Origin: Callaeas wilsoni
Lineage: Eukaryota > Chordata > Aves > Passeriformes > Callaeidae
Assembly: GCA_013398955.1 (NCBI GenBank)
Contig: VWPU01009511.1
Span: forward strand, 1-64,000
Length of the DNA: 64,000 nucleotides
Reading direction: 5' to 3'
Shown here one piece after another: positions 56,226-64,000 of the stretch (position 1 is the first letter of the stretch; each line of letters begins with the position of its first letter). The notes under the pieces are model-generated. The model ran no database searches, had not been told where the DNA came from, and was given only the letters and a program-made list of their open reading frames with translations. The position numbers were made by a program, and so were the translations under genes.

Positions 56226-57119
56226 TGTGATGTTCAAGCCACGGATCTGAGCCTGTGGTTTTCCTCCTTGGTTTCAATTGGAGCTTCAAGTATCCTACAA
56301 GAGCAGGCTCATCCCTGCGCCTGACCCAGCTGGGTACCACCAGGCCCCTTGGCTGAGGTCTGGAATGCTGAGGAAGATGTTTTTCTCTGGTTTCCAAGAG
56401 TTTTCACAAGAATGCCATGGGCAGCCGGGCACTCAGGTCCTGTGCTGGGGCACAATGCCAGCCTCAGCACTGGCACTGCTTGTGCCTAATGGAACAGGAT
56501 AGAAAAGGGGGGAAAAAGCACCTATTGCTGGTTACATCAGTGCTCTGGGGTTAAAATGAGCCCCTTCTTTTATGGGCAATCTCCCTTTCCTCCCTGGCAT
56601 TTGGGAGCAGCCAGGGCACCCTGCCCAGGGTAGTTTTGTAGCCCAGCTGAGCCCAAATGCTTCTCCTGGGAAGAATGTTCAGGATCTCTTTGTAAGGTGC
56701 GATTTTCCTTGGCATGGCAAATCGGGGCAGTTGTCAGGTACTAAATAGTTCAACTCTTGCCTTGTTTTTCTCCACTTCCACCTCTTCCTGGCCTCTTTCC
56801 TCCCTCAGCCTAGCTCGTTCTTCCCTCCCCTGGTGTGCACTGCTCTTCACAACTTAAATGCCTCTTTACACCCTTGTAATGGCTTTTCAGCCCAAAATAT
56901 CAGAAGCTGGGCTGTCACTCACTGATGAACACCTTGGTGGGGGATGTTCGAGGAGCCAGTGCTGAGAAACACCCGGCAGAACCCCCAGGATGGCCGGTCC
57001 CAATCCCCATCAATCCAGGCTGTGAGCCATCCCCTCATTTTTAACTTTGACTTTACAATCCCATGCAGCAGCGAGGTAACCGCGAGTGACACACATCACT
57101 GCGGAGTAATTAGACCGAG
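56226..57119. other. Non-coding stretch, nothing distinctive
   Basis: Average-composition unique DNA. No exon, island or transposon was recognised. Confidence 0.4.
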
Positions 57120-57139
57120 CACACACACACACACACACA
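57120..57139. repeat. (CA)10 microsatellite
   Basis: Ten uninterrupted CA units directly follow ACCGAG. Tracts of this length in vertebrates are often length-polymorphic. Confidence 0.92.
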
Positions 57140-57144
57140 GAGGC

Positions 57145-57430
57145 ACAGCAGTACTGATTTCTGCATTAGCATGATAATGAATGTTCTCACTAGAAGCTTG
57201 TAATTATGTTTCCTCTTTTTTTCCCCTCCCCCTGAAAGTATAATTAATTATGAATAGAGCCAGAGTTTGACGCTAACGCGATTTTTTTTTTCCCCCCCCA
57301 ATCCCTTTTGGTTCTATTTCTGCCCTATTAAAAATTTATGAAGGAGCCAGAGGTAAAGTCATTTTCCCAGACAGTTACTCCTATAAATTCAATGAGAATA
57401 ATATTAAAAATAATAATAAATAATAATAGA
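57145..57430. promoter_or_regulatory. Strong candidate regulatory block right of the CA repeat
   Basis: GCATTAGCATGATAATGAATG, CTTGTAATTATG, and the palindrome TAATTAATTA (57241-57250) within GTATAATTAATTATGAATAG form the densest homeodomain-type cluster in the window. A T10C8 tract lies at 57282-57299 and an (AAT)n-like stretch at about 57398-57430. The left 130 bases are the best candidate. The right end is low complexity. Confidence 0.4.
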
Positions 57431-58225
57431 AGGCAGTAGGGGAGTTTGCAGAGGGTTTTCTCCCCACTTTAGGCCATCACCCAAGCAAGGTGCTGCATTT
57501 GCCTGTTGAAAGCCACACGCCATTGCAATTTGGGGAATAGATGTGCCTGTGGGTATCATGAGGTGACAAGCAGCCCCCAGAGGTGCCAACCCTGCAGGTC
57601 CCCTCCCCAAAGCTGCTGCAGCCATGAAGGATGGAGGTCAGAACAGGGTGCTCTGAGAGGAAAAATACTTTATGAGTTGAAAATAGAAGAAAAAATAACC
57701 TGCAAGTACTTTCAGTACCTTGGGAAAGTTATTTAGGAATAGGAGATGCAAAACCAAAAACTTCCAAGGAAGTGCTTGTATTTTTCAGTTGGCTCACAAA
57801 GATAAACTCTCCCGGGATTCCAGCCCCGGGGTGTCCCAGCTTCGGGGATGCAGGACAAACCTCAGGCTTTGCTCCCACAGCTGTCATGGTGTGGCTGCTT
57901 CCAGCAGGGCAAGATGCTTCCTCCCCTCCTTCAGCATGGCTCATCCTTTCCCTAGGAAACCTGTGTTTAATTACGCCATCCCTTGGGGACAGAAAGTGAG
58001 AAAATGGGTGAAACCAGCTCAGCGCTTTGGGGTGATTGGTGTCAAGATGTAATGATAGAGACAGGGACTGAGGGTGAGCTGCTCACAGGATCTCCATCCT
58101 CCCAGCTATCCCAGATGAGCCCCTTGCAGTGCCACAGGCTTTGCCCCCTGCTGCTGGAGCCTGTTGTGCTTCTTCCTCCTCCTCTGCTGGTTGCCATTCA
58201 TACCACCAGCCTTCCCTTGCCGTAG
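57431..58225. other. Non-coding stretch, nothing distinctive
   Basis: GC-moderate unique DNA with short overlapping frames. No repeat or exon was recognised. Confidence 0.4.
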
Positions 58226-58560
58226 GTGTGAACTGTTTTTCTTTTTAAATTGCATTTATTCTAACAAATGTCTCATGCAAACACAATTGCAGGTTTGCTA
58301 GAGGGAGATGCTATTTGCAGGCAGCCTTGCACAAAGGCAGATTTATTCTCCTTCCATTCATTTGAAGCTAAAGTAATAGCTCTAACTACATCTGACTTAT
58401 AATAAGTGCGTTCCTGGGAACAAACCTGTACTCTGCATGTATTTCCCTCTTTGTCAGCTCCACCTAGGCACTTTTTCTCCCTCTCTTTTTTATTTTTTTT
58501 TACAATAACAAAATCAGAGCCTTGTCAGTTGAAAGTTTATATGCCCTATTTATAGCACTC
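58226..58560. promoter_or_regulatory. Weak candidate regulatory block
   Basis: The unique AT-leaning block has GCATTTATTCTAACAAATG, CATGCAAACACAATTGC (octamer-like ATGCAAAC) and GACTTATAATAAGTGC (a TTATAATAA palindrome). A T run follows near 58487-58502. Confidence is low because flanking contrast is modest. Confidence 0.22.
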
Positions 58561-59385
58561 TGCTGTCTCCCAGCTTTTATGTTCCAGCATAAGTAGCTCT
58601 TTACCCTCTGCTCGCAAGGAGCCGGGCATGAGCCTGAACAGAGTCTGCATCTCCATAATAGCTCTTTTATCCTTCCCTGAGGAGGGAGGCATGCCCTGCT
58701 CTCCACAGACCCCCCTGTTTCAGCTCCAGCCTTGTTGGAGGGCAGCACCCACCCCCACAGGCCAGAGGACTTTGGCCTGTGTGTTTTGATAATTCTTTTC
58801 ATCACCATATCCTTGAACTTGGGGGTTGCTTTAGAGAACGAGGGTGTTTTGCTGTGCACCAACATGGTTTGCTGCTTGCAGCTGCTGAGCATCACTGGTC
58901 CCATCTTCTGGCCTGTGATGGCTGGGAAGCACCACCATAAAATTGCCATCTGCTTCATGACTGTCATTAAGAAGAAGAATATGAATGGTCTTCCAGGGAG
59001 CTGCAACAGTTCGGTGATTTCTGTAGTTAAGCTGATACTTTAATGCAGTTTGTGTATTTAAGAGATCTTCGTAGGCAAGCGTAGATTGAGAATCTGCAGT
59101 GGCTCCTTGACTGGCCATGGTTGGTTCCTGAACTTCTCTGTTCCTTATCTCCAGGTGTTCTTTTGGGACAGGATCTGGCAGAGACACTGAGGGAGGGCTC
59201 CTTTCCCACGGGAAGCAGCTCCCAGCATGGCATTGGCTGAGCTGGAGAGCAGAGGTGGTGGTTTGAGGACAAGTCAGAGTGACCACAACTCAGCAGCCTT
59301 GCCACCCTCCCAGCCCAGTATTCCAGCTCTCCTGGGTCTTCCCAAACCTCCCGGTCCTTTGCATTAACCCTGGCCAGCAGGATGA
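58561..59385. other. Non-coding stretch with overlapping frames on both strands
   Basis: Minus-strand frames at 58500-59006 (168 codons) and 58831-59286 (151 codons), and a plus-strand frame at 58732-59043 with a hydrophobic middle, share the same DNA. The 151-codon frame continues past its stop with further stops. None resembles a family I know. A decayed processed pseudogene is possible but unsupported. Confidence 0.3.
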
Positions 59386-59513
59386 TTCAGGGCCAGGTTG
59401 GATGGGGCTTTGAGCAACTCAGTCTAGAGAGTGGCATCCCTGCCCATGGTGGTGGGCTTGAAAGCAGGTCCCTTTAAGGTCCCTTCCAAGCCGAGCCATT
59501 CTGTGACTCTGTG
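59386..59513 (+). mobile_element. CR1 LINE 3' fragment, plus orientation
   Basis: 'agggccaggttggatgggg', 'ctttgagcaactcagtct', 'catccctgcccatggtgg', 'aaggtcccttccaagccg' and the terminal ATTCTGTGACTCTGTG are in CR1 order. It is 5'-truncated to about 128 bp, with the 3' end intact. Confidence 0.9.
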
Positions 59514-61980
59514 CAGGAGCAGAGCTGGTGGGAGCCAGGCGCTGGCACTCCCGTCCCACTCGGTGTCCCCGCGCCAGCGCGCTCACCCACCCCTTTCCCC
59601 TCTCTCAGCAGAAGGCACAGTGTCTCCTCTGTTACCGTGTCCTCGTGGCACGTCACTGGGACTCAGGCAGGACTCTCCATCTGTTCCAGGCGGAAAGATT
59701 AGGATAAAAGGGGCTATTGTGCTCTTCTCCCTCCAACTAACTTCAATCCTGGTGAAGGGGAAAATCTACACGCTAAAAAATTCTGGGTAAGAGGTCCTGC
59801 TTGGATGTTTACAGGGTAAACAACCATTATAACTTAAAATTGCAAAATAATTATAAAAAAAGAATGTTTCAGGCAGAAACACAAACAGCTCTTGCACCAG
59901 AGAGCCAGGGCTGGGGGAGAACAGCTCTGCCACAGCCTGGCTCCTCCGCAGGGCTGTGCTTCCGAGGATTCGTCCCGTCTGTTAAATATAGCTGATGAGC
60001 TGTTCTTGAATCGCACCTAATTACATCTCCTCTCCCGCGCGCCGGCACTTCCCGGCTCTTTGGAGCTACAAGGAGCTGGATGATTGCAGCTTGAACTCCT
60101 CAGGTGGAGCGAGACGCTCATTTGTCATCCCCTCTTTGGCTGTCTCCTACTTGGGAGGAGGGAGATGAAAAGTTGAATTCTCTGAGAAGGGAGGGGGAAA
60201 AAGAAAAAAAAGGAAAAAAAAAATCCTTTTGAACTCTTGGCTCATTAAGATGTCAAAAGGTTGGGTGCCCTGGCAACTGCTTCATCTCTTTAAGCAGGGC
60301 TTGAAATTCCTGCAGTCATCCTGCAGGGAATTTGCAGGCGCTTGCTGGGCTCCTCGTCCATGGGAAGATGCCCATAGCTCAGCTACAGGATCCTCCTGAA
60401 AAGCTGCTCTAATTTAAACAGGTCCAGGTTTCCTAGCTGGGAGCAGCTGCCCCTTGGGCACCTGGGTGTCCGGTCCCATCCTGTGTCGCCTCATCCACTT
60501 CTCCGTGTGCCTCTTCCACCCCTTTCCATCCCCGCTGACAATTCCAGTTCAGGATTCAGGGCCATGAGGGTCATTCCTGTGGGCTTCACCCAGAAAAAGT
60601 CATTGCCTGAAAGGTATTTGGATTTCTTTTAGAGACTGGCTTGTGTGCATCAGTTTGGTTTTGCTGAGTTTGGAGAGTTTTTTCAAGATTTTGCCAAATT
60701 TCAGCCAGCTTCTCTCCGGCCTCTCCATCCACATCCTGTCTGGCAAAATTTCTACCTAATTTTTTCTGGCTCCTCCTTGGGCTGCACATCCTATGTCTTT
60801 TGTTAAAAGATGCTTCTTCATCCCAATGCAGGGCCCTTGCTGGAGTTTAAGTGACTACAGAGGAGGGAAATACGTTTTTCCCAGTTCCAGAAAATACCAG
60901 ATGTCATAAAATGAAAAACATCCAGAAACAAAATTTCCCAATTGCTACATATTGCAGCATATCCAGAGTAGGGAAGCAGTTTGGCAAGGGTGGCATTGGA
61001 GGGGTGAGAAGGGGATCTGACTTCAGCTCAGCTTTTTTGGCAATGAAAACCCTGCTATCCCTGCAGGGCCAGAGGCTGGAAGCATGGGGAATCTTCTTTT
61101 GGGATCCTGCACCAGTCAGTTATCCCCTCCCACGGGAGTTATCGCTCCAGAGCCACCTCAGTTCCCCAAAAACCTCCACGGGAAAAGAGGAAAAGGTGCA
61201 GAGCGGTGCTGTGGGGTTGGACCGCTGGTGCAGGGGTACCCGAGCCCCTCAGGAAGGGACGGTCCCAAGCGGATGGGTGTCAGGGCATTGCCACCAAGCC
61301 AGGCAGGCTGGTGAGTGTCCTCCTCTCTGCCACCAGGGAGGTTCCTGCATGCTCAGCTGAGAAAGAGACAGAGCTGTCATTACAAATACCCTTCAGATCT
61401 CTTCCATGGAGGAGGAAAAGTGCCAACATGACCAAAAATATGCATAAGATCAACTCACTGGTTAGAAGTGGCCTGGCTACCAGTTTCAGTCTCAGGGGTT
61501 CAGCTTTGCTGTGGGAAGCCCTCATCATTTTCTACTGTTTTACTCATAGCCAAAAATATGATGAAACCAGAACTGAATGTTTTTTTTATGTCTCATTACA
61601 GTAAGCATCATAAATTATTCACCCATGAGTGAATTCAACCACATTTCTTACTCAAAAGGAGCTTCCTTTCATCTTCAGGGGCTTGGAACTCAGAGCCTCT
61701 TGGGCTGGTGGTGGATTTCAGGGCTTTCCCACCCGCCGCTGCCTGAACAAATGGGGACATCATTGCTGGCTCCTCACTGACATCCCCCCAGCCCCTGACC
61801 CGACTGCTCCCACTGTGGGAGCAAACTTCACTTGGGGGTATTTGTGGTGGGGCAGAGATGGGGCAGAAGAAGGTTTTGGGACAGGTCTTGGCAGGCAGTG
61901 GGGATCCCCATCACGCCACCCCCAAACCCTAAGCTCTAGTGCCAGATCCTTCTAGAAACGCATGTCCTAGGACAACGTCA
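59514..61980. other. Non-coding stretch with a purine tract
   Basis: At about 59985-60060 the DNA includes GCACCTAATTACATC and a GC-rich CCGCGCGCCGGC, a possible small regulatory site. A purine tract lies at about 60186-60223. The frame at 60851-61360 plus (169 codons) has no domain and is not called. No transposon was recognised. Confidence 0.4.
60186..60223. repeat. Purine-only tract (A-rich)
   Basis: Nearly 40 bases consist of A and G with several A runs. This is low-complexity sequence. Confidence 0.65.
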
Positions 61981-61984
61981 GTCT

Positions 61985-62170
61985 CATCAGCACCCTCTTC
62001 ATTAGCAGGGCCCTATAATTAGAAGCAGCAGCCAGCCATCTGCTTTTATCTCGCCACATCACACGGTGCCTCTCCGCTGTCCCTTATTACCGGCCATCAT
62101 TTGAGATCAACGTTTCCCTCCACCCCCGGCCACGTCTGATCTCACTTTCATTATTGCTAATGACCCGCAC
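61985..62170. promoter_or_regulatory. Candidate conserved regulatory block
   Basis: CTTCATTAGCAGGGCCC, CTATAATTAGAAGC, CTTATTACCGGCC, GAGATCAACG and TTTCATTATTGCTAATGACC (62147-62166) lie in unique DNA. The mixture of ATTA cores with invariant-looking GC words is characteristic of vertebrate conserved elements. Function is inferred. Confidence 0.37.
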
Positions 62171-62574
62171 TGGCAGCGCTCTGTGGTGCGGAGCGAGAGC
62201 AGAGCGGGCAGCGCAGGGAGTGCTGCCCAAAGCCAGCCCCTCTTCCCTGTCTGCCTGCCCATTATTCCTTCCCATGGGATATTTTTGGGGTTTCACACTC
62301 TTGCCAGTGGACCTTCCCCAAATACCCTCTGCCTCATGCCAGGCATGGGCACTGGGGCTGAGAATAGGAAAGCACTGGGGAAAATATTCCTGCTCTCAAA
62401 TATTCTGAGGGTTTTCAGCTTGTAAAGTGCTTTCCTGTTGCGCCCTGCTCCCAGTGAGGATGGCATCTGCCAGGACATCAAAAAGACCATCTTGTCCACA
62501 ACCGGCACCCAAGGGCTGCAGGGTAGTCAGACCTTGGAGGAAAGAAAGGAGAAAACCCTTTTTTATGTGTCTTT
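62171..62574. other. Non-coding stretch between two candidate blocks
   Basis: GC-moderate unique DNA with short frames. No repeat was recognised. Confidence 0.4.
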
Positions 62575-62835
62575 AAATTCGGTGCCTAGACAAAAGCATA
62601 AGACATATAAATGGATTAACAGCCATGGTTTATTAGCGCGCCTTAATTCACTTCACAGGGCTGAGGGAAAAGTTATTAGCAGATGTATGGCCAGTAATAA
62701 GCTAATTATAACCCTGTCAGATCAGAGATTTGAAGAGGTGGGTAGTTTTGTGTGTGAGATAACTATAATTGTCTGTTAAAGATTATGAATTAATATTGAT
62801 TTAATAAAGCTGTGGCCATTTATTTCTGTGGTAGA
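62575..62835. promoter_or_regulatory. Strong candidate conserved regulatory block
   Basis: This is about 260 bases of AT-rich unique DNA. Words include AAATGGATTAACAGCC, CTTAATTCAC, AAGTTATTAGCAG, GTAATAAGCTAATTATAACC (TAATTA within 62703-62708), AACTATAATTGTC and GATTATGAATTAATATTG. It is the clearest non-repetitive AT island in the right third. An enhancer role is inferred from motif clustering and contrast with flanks. Confidence 0.4.
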
Positions 62836-64000
62836 GACTAGTTAGTTATTCTGTGAGCTGCCCCAGCACCATGGGAGGTAGCAACCATCTGCTGGAGGTG
62901 TGTATTTGGGAGGCCAAAATGCACATGGGACTGGACTCTGAGCCTGTGTCCTGCCTGCCAGTGTCCCCGTCGCAGGCTGTGACAGGGACAGCTTTGTCCC
63001 CTGGCTCAAAATTCACGCCTGGTGCCTCTCTGCACCATGGCAGCTCAGCCCTGGGGTCACCATGCACCTGAGGGTGGGGAGAATGCATTTGCTGCTTTTA
63101 GCTGGATTTAAAACCAATCTGCATTTATCTGCTTTTAAAAGCTGATCCCTTCAGGAGGGACGTGACCCTTTTGGGGTCCTGTCTGTCCCCTGACGTGTTA
63201 AATTCTCAGGCAGCCCCTGGAGAACTTGCGAGGAGCCGATGCGAGTGTGCCGGTCTGTGACGGGGGGCTGGGGAGGCAGATGGAGCATGGCCCACGGCCG
63301 GGCCCTGGCACGGGGTGTCCAAACACAACCCAAACCCACCACGGGAGGGAATGGGACAGCTGCTCAGGACCTCTCGGCCCAGCCATTTGGGAGAGGAAGC
63401 CAAGGAACTGGCCAGAGAAAGAGGAGAGGCCAGGCCTTGTGGCCAGGGTCAGGACTGGCTGGGAAAGCAGAACCTCATTGCAATTGCAGTGTGTCAGGGT
63501 GCTGATGGGGTCCCTCCACCACGGTGGGGCTGATGCACAGGGTAGGATCACCCTTGCACTTTGGGGATGAAGGCAACCTGGTGATGCTTGAATAATTTCC
63601 CAATTTACAGCCACCATCCAGGATCACTTCATTTTCCCCCTCTCCGCACATAGCTGAGTGCCACTGGCTTTGGGATACTTCACATTACATAATTTGTTTC
63701 TGTAAATCATTGCCAGCTTGAAGGTGAGCACAGAAAAAGGCAGGAGCGTGGTGTGGGGAGTGGGTGCGAGACCCCATGACACCAGCTGCATCCTCGGGTT
63801 TTGCCTTTCTCCCTTCTCCAGGGAAACATGCCGAGATCTTTAGTTTGGGTTGTTTGGTTTGTTGTTTTTTTTTTCTGACACTGATCCACTTCCCTAAGGT
63901 GAACTCCATCTCTTCACACTGCCTGAGTCCCACCGAATTCCTCTCATGCCTGGAGCAAGTAAAGACAGGTCACCAGGGCGGTGGGAAGGTGCTTTGGAAG
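62836..64000. other. Non-coding stretch to the right edge
   Basis: GC-moderate unique DNA. A T tract lies at about 63865-63874. Three overlapping plus-strand frames at 63226-63570 and a minus-strand frame at 63198-63617 share bases and lack domains. No gene, island or transposon was recognised. The window ends within this stretch. Confidence 0.4.

Noticed and set aside
1..64000. CRISPR arrays, operons, prophage or plasmid features
   Set aside because: No spaced direct repeats of the right form, no dense co-directional genes and no ribosome-binding sites. CR1 elements and CpG depletion mark vertebrate DNA.
1..64000. tRNA, rRNA or known microRNA genes
   Set aside because: I found no cloverleaf with an intact T-loop word, no rRNA-like stretch and no mature microRNA sequence I recognise. 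A covariance-model scan would be needed to exclude weak cases.
1..64000. Endogenous retrovirus or LTR element
   Set aside because: No primer-binding site, polypurine tract, paired LTRs or retroviral protein motifs were seen. The short repeat-like pieces are better explained as CR1.

Overview
This window looks like vertebrate, most likely avian, nuclear DNA. The main evidence is a scatter of old, 5'-truncated CR1 LINE copies. Their shared signature is a 3' end that reads 'aaggtcccttccaaccc' and closes on an ATTCTRTGA-type octamer. Base composition is near half GC with sharp local swings. CpG is depleted except in a few compact islands. Nothing bacterial is present: there are no operons, no ribosome-binding sites and no dense coding. 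The species and the host gene cannot be named from the sequence alone.

I recognise no protein-coding gene, tRNA or rRNA anywhere in the 64 kb. Open frames of up to about 260 codons exist on both strands, but they overlap one another, show no family motif, and are roughly as long as chance allows in DNA of this composition. The window is best read as a large intron or intergenic domain.

Layout. The extreme left edge (1-170) is a CpG-island shoulder, probably the flank of a promoter or first exon lying to the left. From there to the right end, moderately GC-rich filler alternates with compact AT-rich blocks of a few hundred bases. These blocks are packed with TAATTA, POU-like, TCF-like and SOX-like words. 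They have the look of conserved non-coding regulatory elements, but conservation was not tested here. The clearest are at 4.9, 15.5, 24.8, 36.9, 41.8-42.4, 44.7, 52.6-53.1, 57.2, 62.0 and 62.6 kb. A second CpG island of about 0.7 kb lies at 47.2-47.9 kb. It contains a 20-bp minisatellite and is flanked on its left by an AT-rich block. A small CpG-dense spot lies at 34.4 kb.

Repeats are sparse. Recognisable CR1 adds up to little more than 1 kb, about 2% of the window. Tandem repeats include a G-quadruplex-prone heptamer array (43.03 kb), the 20-bp minisatellite (47.44 kb), a (CA)10 tract (57.12 kb) and several homopolymer tracts.

Working picture, as inference: many regulatory-looking blocks, low transposon load and no recognised exons together resemble the cis-regulatory domain of a developmental regulator. 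The target gene is probably outside the window. No new multi-gene system was found.
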